Shown: positions 9,907 to 21,806 of the stretch, in pieces | Position numbering within the stretch: the first letter of the stretch is position 1 | Layout: each line of letters starts with the position of its first letter | DNA from: Aphelocoma coerulescens | Lineage: Eukaryota > Chordata > Aves > Passeriformes > Corvidae | Assembly (NCBI RefSeq): GCF_041296385.1 | Contig: NC_091017.1 | Coordinates: 11,340,001-11,404,000, forward strand | DNA: 64,000 nucleotides | Direction: 5' to 3' | Position numbers and translations under genes: made by a program | Notes under the pieces: model-generated | The model's database searches: none | Told to the model about the DNA's origin: nothing | What the model saw: only the letters and a program-made list of their open reading frames with translations

Positions 9907-11900
9907 TGGTGAGAAGGTTTCACAGCTATGCAGGCTTGGCACAAAGATCTCGGAATGTAGAAACGTAGCATGAGGTAGAAATGGGAGCAAGTTTTGACAG
10001 AGAGTAAAAGGTGTTTTGCTGAAACACTGATCACTGAGTAACCGAGAAGGCAAAGGTTGGAGATTGAGTTGGAAGGAGATTTTTTTTTCACGATTAGGAC
10101 AACGGTATGTGAGTAGAAACAAGCACCCGTTTTTCACCAAGTAAATAAGTCTCGAGAAGGGCATAAGGAAATAGAAAAACATGTTTTGACCAAAAAGAGG
10201 GCTATCGCAGGCAAACAAGAAATGTTGATGTAGCAAGAAGAAGAAGAAGAAGAAGAAGAATGGGGGGGGTGTCTGAGAATTCTCCGTGGTAAGCTTCAAT
10301 TGGAACTTGCTTACTCTTGCGACTGGAGAAGAATGCCTATAATACGGCAGTGCTAGTAGTCATGATAGGCTACAGGCAAATGTAAAGGTATTGGTGTATG
10401 GTGCCTATTGCTTGTCGTGTTTTAAGACACTCAGCAAAGAAAACTATCTAACGCTTTGTAAGTTGAACAGAAAGCGGCTCCAGGCATGCCTACCAGCTGT
10501 AGCTGACAGCTGTAGGGCTGGCTCTGGATACCCACTCCCTGAAATGCTGTGACTTCGCCTATGCAAGAAACAGCTTTCAAGAGAGCCGCCTGAAGTCCAG
10601 AGAGCCCTTCGTGAGCCTTTTTCCTATGGCGCTGTGGAAAGAAACCGTGCACGCTACACCGTGGGTGCGTGCAGCCTGCTCGAGCAAAAGCGGCAAAGTT
10701 CAGTGCCCTCGCTGGGCTTCCCTTTCGTGCAGACAACGTGAGGCGAAGAAGGAAGCCGCAGAGCAGCGGGCTTGCGTGTGCAGTGCACCGAGTTGCACAA
10801 GTCCAGCGAGGGCTCGTTCACAAGCCGAGCCGGCTGAGGGCGTCCTCGCTTCTGCCAAAGGGAACGCGGAGCCGTAGCGCTTCACCCCCCAGCGTGGAGA
10901 TAGGCACTTCCCTAGTGGTTCAGCCTTGCAGAGTCCCTGCAGCTAGAGCTCACCCAGGAGCAGGCGTCAAAGCAGAAGGCCTTCCTAAAGCACCCCTTCT
11001 CCAAGCAGCCTCCGGAAAGGGCACATCACACTGCGGCTCTGCGCCTTTCTTCTAAGACAGACGCCCGGCTATGCTTTCGCGCTCGCGAAAGCTCCTCCTT
11101 GGCAGCCTCCAGCAGCTGCTCTCATGGAGAACGGCCGTAGAAGTCAAAGCCAGTGCTGGGCTGCACCTTCGCCTTCCCCAAGGAAGAAGCAACAGCAAAC
11201 ACGTCGGTGCACTCTGTATTTCCCTCCTCCGCTGCGTCCTACATGCATTCGCGTTCTCCAAAACTCGGAGACTGAAGGGAAGGGCAATTGCTTCCCCAGA
11301 GAGCTGCACGGGGACTTAGGCGGCAGCAGCACGGGTAACTGCCGTGGAACTTGCTCCTTTCCCAAGGAGTGAATTCAGCAGGCAGGAGACTCGGCAGCCA
11401 CGCTTGTCTTGCAGCCCCGTTACGACGGGCCCCCGAGCCCCGCGCCCCGCGGCTTGGTTCTTCGCCTTTTCGAACACGCCGTACCTTCGTTCTCCCGGAG
11501 GCGGACGGTCGTCTGCTTCTGGCCCGGAACACTGTGCCCGGCAGCGAAGCGCTTTCTGCGGCAAGCTGCAAAGCGCCCGTCAGATGGCGATGCTGTCTGC
11601 CCGCTCCTTCTCGGCTCGAGTGTACCGCGGCGCACGCTGCCGTCTCGCAAGGAGCAAAGAGCTTCGGTAGACGTCTCGCACACAGGAGAAAGGTGCCAGG
11701 ACGACACCACGTTCTTCCTCACCCCTTCTCGTGGCCCAGATTGTGGTGCTGCCTTCAAAGCCGTGCGCATTGAAAGACTCCTCCAGCAAGTGCTTCTCCC
11801 CTGGCACACTTCGCTCAGCGAGAGCTGCGTGGGCAGCGTGGACTCAGCGAAACCGAAAGGGTGTTCTTGTAGCTCGAGCTTGTTGGAGAGGATGAAAGTT
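9907..11900 (+). repeat. Array unit U6 (1,994 bp), expanded AAG copy
   Basis: U6 has a nine-T run, TAAATAAGT, ATGTTGATG and an AAG tract of eight copies instead of four (+12 bp); all four recur in U19. The right half has AAGACAG, ACACGTCGG, CTCCAAAAC (which breaks a hairpin) and TACCGCGGC. Private changes are CACAAGCCG near 10829 and CTGCACGGGG near 11306. Confidence 0.96.
10235..10258 (+). repeat. Expanded (AAG)8 tract in U6
   Basis: There are eight AAG copies against four in ordinary units, adding 12 bp and making U6 1,994 bp long. Confidence 0.95.
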
Positions 11901-13882
11901 TGGTGAGAAGGTTTCACAACTATGCAGGCTTGGCACAAAGATCTCGGAATGTAGAAACGTAGCATGAGGTAGAAATGGGAGCAAGTTTTGACAGAGAGTA
12001 AAAGGTGTTTTGCTGAAACACTGGTCACTGAATAACCGAGAAGGCAAAGGTTGGAGATTGAGTTGGAAGGAGATTTTTTTTTCATGATTAGGACAACGGT
12101 ATGTGAGTAGAAACAAGCACCCGTTTTTCACCAAGTAAACAAGTCTCGAGAAGGGCATAAGGAAATAGAAAAACATGTTTTGACCAAAAAGAGGGCTATC
12201 GCAGGCAAACAAGAAATGTCGATGTAGCAAGAAGAAGAAGAATGGGGGGGGTGTCTGAGAATTCTCCGTGGTAAGCTTCAATTGGAACTTGCTTACTCTT
12301 GTGACTGGAGAAGAATGCCTATAATACGGCAGTGCTAGTAGTCATGATAGGCTACAGGCAAATGTAAAGGTATTGGTGTATGGTGCCTATTGCTTGTCGT
12401 GTTTTAAGACACTCAGCAAAGAAAACTATCTAACGCTTTGTAAGTTGAACAGAAAGCGGCTCCAGGCATGCCTACCAGCTGTAGCTGACAGCTGTAGGGC
12501 TGGCTCTGGATACCCACTCCCTGAAATGCTGTGACTTCGCCTATGCAAGAAACAGCTTTCAAGAGAGCCGCCTGAAGTCCAGAGAGCCCTTCGTGAGCCT
12601 TTTTCCTATGGCGCTGTGGAAAGAAACCGTGCACGCTACACCGTGGGTGCGTGCAGCCTGCTCGAGCAAAAGCGGCAAAGTTCAGTGCCCTCGCTGGGCT
12701 TCCCTTTCGTGCAGACAACGTGAGGCGAAGAAGGAAGCCGCAGAGCAGCGGGCTTGTGTGTGCAGTGCACCGAGTTGCACAAGTCCAGCGAGGGCTCGTT
12801 CACGAGCCGAGCCGGCTGAGGGCGTCCTCGCTTCTGCCAAAGGGAACGCGGAGCCGTAGCGCTTCACCCCCCAGCGTGGAGATAGGCACTTCCCTAGTGG
12901 TTCAGCCTTGCAGAGTCCCTGCAGCTAGAGCTCACCCAGGAGCAGGCGTCAAAGCAGAAGGCCTTCCTAAAGCACCCCTTCTCCAAGCAGCCTCCGGAAA
13001 GGGCACATCACACTGCGGCTCTGCGCCTTTCTTCTAAGGCAGACGCCCGGCTATGCTTTCGCGCTCGCGAAAGCTCCTCCTTGGCAGCCTCCAGCAGCTG
13101 CTCTCATGGAGAACGGCCGTAGAAGTCAAAGCCAGTGCTGGGCTGCACCTTCGCCTTCCCCAAGGAAGAAGCAACAGCAAACTCGGAGGTGCACTCTGTA
13201 TTTCCCTCCTCCGCTGCGTCCTACATGCATTCGCGTTCTCCGAAACTCGGAGACTGAAGGGAAGGGCAATTGCTTCCCCAGAGAGCTGCAAGGGGACTTA
13301 GGCGGCAGCAGCACGGGTAACTGCCGTGGAACTTGCTCCTTTCCCAAGGAGTGAATTCAGCAGGCAGGAGACTCGGCAGCCACGCTTGTCTTGCAGCCCC
13401 GTTACGACGGGCCCCCGAGCCCCGCGCCCCGCGGCTTGGTTCTTCGCCTTTTCGAACACGCCGTACCTTCGTTCTCCCGGAGGCGGACGGTCGTCTGCTT
13501 CTGGCCCGGAACACTGTGCCCGGCAGCGAAGCGCTTTCTGCGGCAAGCTGCAAAGCGCCCGTCAGATGGCGATGCTGTCTGCCCGCTCCTTCTCGGCTCG
13601 AGTGTACCCCGGCGCACGCTGCCGTCTCGCAAGGAGCAAAGAGCTTCGGTAGACGTCTCGCACCCAGGAGAAAGGTGCCAGGACGACACCACGTTCTTCC
13701 TCACCCCTTCTCGTGGCCCAGATTGTGGTGCTGCCTTCAAAGCCGTGCGCATTGAAAGACTCCTCCAGCAAGTGCTTCTCCCCTGGCACACTTCGCTCAG
13801 CGAGAGCTGCGTGGGCAGCGTGGACTCAGCGAAACCGAAAGGGTGTTCTTGTAGCTCGAGCTTGTTGGAGAGGATGAAAGTT
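11901..13882 (+). repeat. Array unit U7 (1,982 bp)
   Basis: U7 has CACAACT, GGTC with GAAT, a nine-T run followed by CATG, GAATGGGG, CTTGTGACT and GGCTTGTGTG, then CACCCAGG. CTTGTGACT and GGCTTGTGTG recur only in U17, ten units on. Confidence 0.96.
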
Positions 13883-15860
13883 TGGTGAGAAGGTTTCACA
13901 GCTATGCAGGCTTGGCACAAAGATCTCGGAATGTAGAAACGTAGCATGAGGTAGAAATGGGAGCAAGTTTTGACAGAGAGTAAAAGGTGTTTTGCTGAAA
14001 CACTGATCACTGAGTAACCGAGAAGGCAAAGGTTGGAGATTGAGTTGGAAGGAGATTTTTTTCTCACGATTAGGACAACGGTATGTGAGTAGAAACAAGC
14101 ACCCGTTTTTCACCAAGTAAACAAGTCTCGAGAAGGGCATAAGGAAATAGAAAAACATGTTTTGACCAAAAAGAGGGCTATCGCAGGCAAACAAGAAATG
14201 TCGATGTAGCAAGAAGAAGAAGGATGGGGGGGGGTGTCTGAGAATTCTCCGTGGTAAGCTTCAATTGGAACTTGCTTACTCTTGCGACTGGAGAAGAATG
14301 CCTATAATACGGCAGTGCTAGTAGTCATGATAGGCTACAGGCAAATGTAAAGGTATTGGTGTATGGTGCCTATTGCTTGTCGTGTTTTAAGACACTCAGC
14401 AAAGAAAACTATCTAACGCTTTGTAAGTTGAACAGAAAGCGGCTCCAGGCATGCCTACCAGCTGTAGCTGACAGCTGTAGGGCTGGCTCTGGATACCCAC
14501 TCCCTGAAATGCTGTGACTTCGCCTATGCAAGAAACAGCTTTCAAGAGAGCCGCCTGAAGTCCAGAGAGCCCTTCGTGAGCCTTTTTCCTATGGCGCTGT
14601 GGAAAGAAACCGTGCACGCTACACCGTGGGTGCGTGCAGCCTGCTCGAGCAAAAGCGGCAAAGTTCAGTGCCCTCGCTGGGCTTCCCTTTCGTGCAGACA
14701 ACGTGAGGCGAAGAAGGAAGCCGCAGAGCAGCGGGCTTGCGTGTGCAGTGCACCGAGTTGCACAAGTCCAGCGAGGGCTCGTTCACGAGCCGAGCCGGCT
14801 GAGGCCGTCCTCGCTTCTGCCAAAGGGAACGCGGAGCCGTAGCGCTTCACCCCCCAGCGTGGAGATAGGCACTTCCCTAGTGGTTCAGCCTTGCAGAGTC
14901 CCTGCAGCTAGAGCTCACCCAGGAGCAGGCGTCAAAGCAGAAGGCCTTCCTAAAGCACCCCTTCTCCAAGCAGCCTCCGGAAAGGGCACATCACACTGCG
15001 GCTCTGCGCCTTTCTTCTAAGACAGACGCCCGGCTATGCTTTCGCGCTCGCAGCTCCCTTGGCAGCCTCCAGCAGCTGCTCTCATGGAGAACGGCCGTAG
15101 AAGTCAAAGCCAGTGCTGGGCTGCACCTTCGCCTTCCCCAAGGAAGAAGCAACAGCAAACTCGGAGGTGCACTCTGTACTTCCCTCCTCCGCTGCGTCCT
15201 ACATGCATTCGCGTTCTCCGAAACTCGGAGACTGAAGGGAAGGGCAATTGCTTCCCCAGAGAGCTGCAAGGGGACTTAGGCGGCAGCAGCACGGGTAACT
15301 GCCGTGGAACTTGCTCCTTTCCCAAGGAGTGAATTCAGCAGGCAGGAGACTAGGCAGCCACCCTTGTCTTGCAGCCCCGTTACGACGGGCCCCCGAGGCC
15401 CGCGCCCCGCGGCTTGGTTCTTCGCCTTTTCGAACACGCCGTACCTTCGTTCTCCCGGAGGCGGACGGTCGTCTGCTTCTGGCCCGGAACACTGTGCCCG
15501 GCAGCGAAGCGCTTTCTGCGGCAAGCTGCAAAGCGCCCGTCAGATGGCGATGCTGTCTGCCCGCTCCTTCTCGGCTCGAGTGTACCCCAGCGCACGCTGC
15601 CATCTCACAAGGAGCAAAGAGCTTCGGTAGACGTCTCGCACCCAGGAGAAAGGTGCCAGGACGACACCACGTTCTTCCTCACCCCTTCTCGTGGCCCAGA
15701 TTGTGGTGCTGCCTTCAAAGCCGTGCGCATTGAAAGACTCCTCCAGCAAGTGCTTCTCCCCTGGCACACTTCGCTCAGCGAGAGCTGCGTGGGCAGCGTG
15801 GACTCAGCGAAACCGAAAGGGTGTTCTTGTAGCTCGAGCTTGTTGGAGAGGATGAAAGTT
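13883..15860 (+). repeat. Array unit U8 (1,978 bp), deletion copy
   Basis: U8 has a nine-G run (14226-14234), GAGGCCGTCC (also only in U18), AAGACAG, the net 5-bp loss at the palindrome, TGTACTTCC, ACTAGGCAG, GAGGCCCGC (as in U5), CCCCAGCGC, CCATCTCAC and CACCCAGG. Its ten-unit partner U18 has the same lengthening and the same deletion. Confidence 0.96.
15039..15062. repeat. Palindrome broken by 5-bp net deletion in U8
   Basis: Same junction as in U5 and U18: the left arm is intact and the right arm replaced by CAGCTCCCTT. Confidence 0.9.
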
Positions 15861-17842
15861 TGGTGAGAAGGTTTCACAGCTATGCAGGCTTGGCACAAAG
15901 ATCTCGGAATGTAGAAACGTAGCATGAGGTAGAAATGGGAGCAAGTTTTGACAGAGAGTAAAAGGTGTTTTGCTGAAACACTGATCACTGAGTAACCGAG
16001 AAGGCAAAGGTTGGAGATTGAGTTGGAAGGAGATTTTTTTTTCACGATTAGGACAACGGTATGTGAGTAGAAACAAGCACCCGTTTTTCACCAAGTAAAC
16101 AAGTCTTGAGAAGGGCATAAGGAAATAGAAAAACATGTTTTGACCAAAAAGAGGGCTATCGCAGGCAAACAAGAAATGTCGATGTAGCAAGAAGAAGAAG
16201 GATGGGGGGGGTGTCTGAGAATTCTCCGTGGTAAGCTTCAATTGGAACTTGCTTACTCTTGCGACTGGAGAAGAATGCCTATAATACGGCAGTGCTAGTA
16301 GTCATGATAGGCTACAGGCAAATGTAAAGGTATTGGTGTATGGTGCCTATTGCTTGTCGTGTTTTAAGACACTCAGCAAAGAAAACTATCTAACGCTTTG
16401 TAAGTTGAACAGAAAGCGGCTCCAGGCATGCCTACCAGCTGTAGCTGACAGCTGTAGGGCTGGCTCTGGATACCCACTCCCTGAAATGCTGTGACTTCGC
16501 CTATGCAAGAAACAGCTTTCAAGAGAGCCGCCTGAAGTCCAGAGAGCCCTTCGTGAGCCTTTTTCCTATGGCGCTGTGGAAAGAAACCATGCACGCTACA
16601 CCGTGGGTGCGTGCAGCCTGCTCGAGCAAAAGCGGCAAAGTTCAGTGCCCTCGCTGGGCTTCCCTTTCGTGCAGACAACGTGAGGCGAAGAAGGAAGCCG
16701 CAGAGCAGCGGGCTTGCGTGTGCAGTGCACCGAGTTGCACAAGTCCAGCGAGGGCTCGTTCACGAGCCGAGCCGGCTGAGGGCGTCCTCGCTTCTGCCAA
16801 AGGGAACGCGGAGCCGTAGCGCTTCACCCCCCAGCGTGGAGATAGGCACTTCCCTAGTGGTTCAGCCTTGCAGAGTCCCTGCAGCTAGAGCTCACCCAGG
16901 AGCAGGCGTCAAAGCAGAAGGCCTTCCTAAAGCACCCCTTCTCCAAGCAGCCTCCGGAAAGGGCACATCACACTGCGGCTCTGCGCCTTTCTTCTAAGAC
17001 AGACGCCCGGCTATGCTTTCGCGCTCGCGAAAGCTCCTCCTTGGCAGCCTCCAGCAGCTGCTCTCATGGAGAACGGCCGTAGAAGTCAAAGCCAGTGCTG
17101 GGCTGCACCTTCGCCTTCCCCAAGGAAGAAGCAACAGCAAACACGTAGGTGCACTCTGTATTTCCCTCCTCCGCTGCGTCCTACATGCATTCGCGTTCTC
17201 CAAAACTCGGAGACTGAAGGGAAGGGCAATTGCTTCCCCAGAGAGCTGCAAGGGGACTTAGGCGGCAGCAGCACGGGTAACTGCCGTGGAACTTGCTCCT
17301 TTCCCAAGGAGTGAATTCAGCAGGCAGGAGACTCGGCAGCCACGCTTGTCTTGCAGCCCCGTTACGACGGGCCCCCGAGCCCCGCGCCCCGCGGCTTGGT
17401 TCTTCGCCTTTTCGAACACGCCGTACCTTCGTTCTCCCGGAGGCGGACGGTCGTCTGCTTCTGGCCCGGAACACTGTGCCCGGCAGCGAAGCGCTTTCTG
17501 CGGCAAGCTGCAAAGCGCCCGTCAGATGGCGATGCTGTCTGCCCGCTCCTTCTCGGCTCGAGTGTACCCCGGCGCACGCTGCCGTCTCGCAAGGAGCAAA
17601 GAGCTTCGGTAGACGTCTCGCACACAGGAGAAAGGTGCCAGGACGACACCACGTTCTTCCTCACCCCTTCTCGTGGCCCAGATTGTGGTGCTGCCTTCAA
17701 AGCCGTGCGCATTGAAAGACTCCTCCAGCAAGTGCTTCTCCCCTGGCACACTTCGCTCAGCGAGAGCTGCGTGGGCAGCGTGGACTCAGCGAAACCGAAA
17801 GGGTGTTCTTGTAGCTCGAGCTTGTTGGAGAGGATGAAAGTA
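15861..17842 (+). repeat. Array unit U9 (1,982 bp)
   Basis: U9 has a nine-T run, CTTGAG, GAAACCATGC (A at 16589, also only in U19), AAGACAG, ACACGTAGG (private intermediate form) and CTCCAAAAC. It ends in AAAGTA rather than AAAGTT, as U19 does. Unlike U19 it has the normal four-copy AAG tract. Confidence 0.96.
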
Positions 17843-19824
17843 TAGTGAGAAGGTTTCACAACTATGCAGGCTTGGCACAAAGATCTCGGAATGTAGAAAC
17901 GTAGCATGAGGTAGAAATGGGAGCAAGTTTTGACAGAGAGTAAAAGGTGTTTTGCTGAAACACTGGTCACTGAATAACCGAGAAGGCAAAGGTTGGAGAT
18001 TGAGTTGGAAGGAGATTTTTTTTTCATGATTAGGACAACGGTATGTGAGTAGAAACAAGCACCCGTTTTTCACCAAGTAAACAAGTCTCGAGAAGGGCAT
18101 AAGGAAATAGAAAAACATGTTTTGACCAAAAAGAGGGCTATCGCAGGCAAACAAGAAATGTCGATGTAGCAAGAAGAAGAAGGATGGGGGGGGTGTCTGA
18201 GAATTCTCCGTGGTAAGCTTCAATTGGAACTTGCTTACTCTTGCGACTGGAGAAGAATGCCTATAATACGGCAGTGCTAGTAGTCATGATAGGCTACAGG
18301 CAAATGTAAAGGTATTGGTGTATGGTGCCTATTGCTTGTCGTGTTTTAAGACACTCAGCAAAGAAAACTATCTAACGCTTTGTAAGTTGAACAGAAAGCG
18401 GCTCCAGGCATGCCTACCAGCTGTAGCTGACAGCTGTAGGGCTGGCTCTGGATACCCACTCCCTGAAATGCTGTGACTTCGCCTATGCAAGAAACAGCTT
18501 TCAAGAGAGCCGCCTGAAGTCCAGAGAGCCCTTCGTGAGCCTTTTTCCTATGGCGCTGTGGAAAGAAACCGTGCACGCTACACCGTGGGTGCGTGCAGCC
18601 TGCTCGAGCAAAAGCGGCAAAGTTCAGTGCCCTCGCTGGGCTTCCCTTTCGTGCAGACAACGTGAGGCGAAGAAGGAAGCCGCAGAGCAGCGGGCTTGCG
18701 TGTGCAGTGCACCGAGTTGCACAAGTCCAGCGAGGGCTCGTTCACGAGCCGAGCCGGCTGAGGGCGTCCTCGCTTCTGCCAAAGGGAACGCGGAGCCGTA
18801 GCGCTTCACCCCCCAGCGTGGAGATAGGCACTTCCCTAGTGGTTCAGCCTTGCAGAGTCCCTGCAGCTAGAGCTCACCCAGGAGCAGGCGTCAAAGCAGA
18901 AGGCCTTCCTAAAGCACCCCTTCTCCAAGCAGCCTCCGGAAAGGGCACATCACACTGCGGCTCTGCGCCTTTCTTCTAAGGCAGACGCCCGGCTATGCTT
19001 TCGCGCTCGCGAAAGCTCCTCCTTGGCAGCCTCCAGCAGCTGCTCTCATGGAGAACGGCCGTAGAAGTCAAAGCCAGTGCTGGGCTGCACCTTCGCCTTC
19101 CCCAAGGAAGAAGCAACAGCAAACACGTCGGTGCACTCTGTATTTCCCTCCTCCGCTGCGTCCTACATGCATTCGCGTTCTCCGAAACTCGGAGACTGAA
19201 GGGAAGGGCAATTGCTTCCCCAGAGAGCTGCAAGGGGACTTAGGCGGCAGCAGCACGGGTAACTGCCGTGGAACTTGCTCCTTTCCCAAGGAGTGAATTC
19301 AGCAGGCAGGAGACTCGGCAGCCACGCTTGTCTTGCAGCCCCGTTACGACGGGCCCCCGAGCCCCGCGCCCCGCGGCTTGGTTCTTCGCCTTTTCGAACA
19401 CGCCGTACCTTCGTTCTCCCGGAGGCGGACGGTCGTCTGCTTCTGGCCCGGAACACTGTGCCCGGCAGCGAAGCGCTTTCTGCGGCAAGCTGCAAAGCGC
19501 CCGTCAGATGGCGATGCTGTCTGCCCGCTCCTTCTCGGCTCGAGTGTACCCCGGCGCACGCTGCCGTCTCGCAAGGAGCAAAGAGCTTCGGTAGACGTCT
19601 CGCACACAGGAGAAAGGTGCCAGGACGACACCACGTTCTTCCTCACCCCTTCTCGTGGCCCAGATTGTGGTGCTGCCTTCAAAGCCGTGCGCATTGAAAG
19701 ACTCCTCCAGCAAGTGCTTCTCCCCTGGCACACTTCGCTCAGCGAGAGCTGCGTGGGCAGCGTGGACTCAGCGAAACCGAAAGGGTGTTCTTGTAGCTCG
19801 AGCTTGTTGGAGAGGATGAAAGTT
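17843..19824 (+). repeat. Array unit U10 (1,982 bp)
   Basis: U10 opens with TAGTGAG, has CACAACT, GGTC with GAAT, nine T then CATG, and ACACGTCGG in the right half. It pairs with U1 (nine units back) and U20 (ten units on). Confidence 0.97.
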
Positions 19825-21806
19825 TGGTGAGAAGGTTTCACAGCTATGCAGGCTTGGCACAAAGATCTCGGAATGTAGAAACGTAGCATGAGGTAGAAAT
19901 GGGAGCAAGTTTTGACAGAGAGTAAAAGGTGTTTTGCTGAAACACTGATCACTGAGTAACCGAGAAGGCAAAGGTTGGAGATTGAGTTGGAAGGAGATTT
20001 TTTTCTCACGATTAGGACAACGGTATGTGAGTAGAAACAAGCACCCGTTTTTCACCAAGTAAACAAGTCTCGAGAAGGGCATAAGGAAATAGAAAAACAT
20101 GTTTTGACCAAAAAGAGGGCTATCGCAGGCAAACAAGAAATGTCGATGTAGCAAGAAGAAGAAGGTTGGGGGGGGTGTCTGAGAATTCTCCGTGGTAAGC
20201 TTCAATTGGAACTTGCTTACTCTTGCGACTGGAGAAGAATGCCTATAATACGGCAGTGCTAGTAGTCATGATAGGCTACAGGCAAATGTAAAGGTATTGG
20301 TGTATGGTGCCTATTGCTTGTCGTGTTTTAAGACACTCAGCAAAGAAAACTATCTAACGCTTTGTAAGTTGAACAGAAAGCGGCTCCAGGCATGCCTACC
20401 AGCTGTAGCTGACAGCTGTAGGGCTGGCTCTGGATACCCACTCCCTGAAATGCTGTGACTTCGCCTATGCAAGAAACAGCTTTCAAGAGAGCCGCCTGAA
20501 GTCCAGAGAGCCCTTCGTGAGCCTTTTTCCTATGGCGCTGTGGAAAGAAACCGTGCACGCTACACCGTGGGTGCGTGCAGCCTGCTCGAGCAAAAGCGGC
20601 AAAGTTCAGTGCCCTCGCTGGGCTTCCCTTTCGTGCAGACAACGTGAGGCGAAGAAGGAAGCCGCAGAGCAGCGGGCTTGCGTGTGCAGTGCACCGAGTT
20701 GCACAAGTCCAGCGAGGGCTCGTTCACGAGCCGAGCCGGCTGAGGGCGTCCTCGCTTCTGCCAAAGGGAACGCGGAGCCGTAGCGCTTCACCCCCCAGCG
20801 TGGAGATAGGCACTTCCCTAGTGGTTCAGCCTTGCAGAGTCCCTGCAGCTAGAGCTCACCCAGGAGCAGGCGTCAAAGCAGAAGGCCTTCCTAAAGCACC
20901 CCTTCTCCAAGCAGCCTCCGGAAAGGGCACATCACACTGCGGCTCTGCGCCTTTCTTCTAAGGCAGACGCCCGGCTATGCTTTCGCGCTCGCGAAAGCTC
21001 CTCCTTGGCAGCCTCCAGCAGCTGCTCTCATGGAGAACGGCCGTAGAAGTCAAAGCCAGTGCTGGGCTGCACCTTCGCCTTCCCCAAGGAAGAAGCAACA
21101 GCAAACTCGGAGGTGCACTCTGTATTTCCCTCCTCCGCTGCGTCCTACATGCATTCGCGTTCTCCGAAACTCGGAGACTGAAGGGAAGGGCAATTGCTTC
21201 CCCAGAGAGCTGCAAGGGGACTTAGGCGGCAGCAGCATGGGTAACTGCCGTGGAACTTGCTCCTTTCCCAAGGAGTGAATTCAGCAGGCAGGAGACTCGG
21301 CAGCCACGCTTGTCTTGCAGCCCCGTTACGACGGGCCCCCGAGCCCCGCGCCCCGCGGCTTGGTTCTTCGCCTTTTCGAACACGCCGTACCTTCGTTCTC
21401 CCGGAGGCGGACGGTCGTCTGCTTCTGGCCCGGAACACTGTGCCCGGCAGCGAAGCGCTTTCTGCGGCAAGCTGCAAAGCGCCCGTCAGATGGCGATGCT
21501 GTCTGCCCGCTCCTTCTCGGCTCGAGTGTACCCCGGCGCACGCTGCCGTCTCGCAAGGAGCAAAGAGCTTCGGTAGACGTCTCGCACACAGGAGAAAGGT
21601 GCCAGGACGACACCACGTTCTTCCTCACCCCTTCTCGTGGCCCAGATTGTGGTGCTGCCTTCAAAGCCGTGCGCATTGAAAGACTCCTCCAGCAAGTGCT
21701 TCTCCCCTGGCACACTTCGCTCAGCGAGAGCTGCGTGGGCAGCGTGGACTCAGCGAAACCGAAAGGGTGTTCTTGTAGCTCGAGCTTGTTGGAGAGGATG
21801 AAAGTT
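19825..21806 (+). repeat. Array unit U11 (1,982 bp)
   Basis: U11 has TGATCA, the GGTTGGGG marker (T at 20166) shared with U2 and U21, and AGCATGGG (T at 21238) shared only with U21. Confidence 0.97.
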
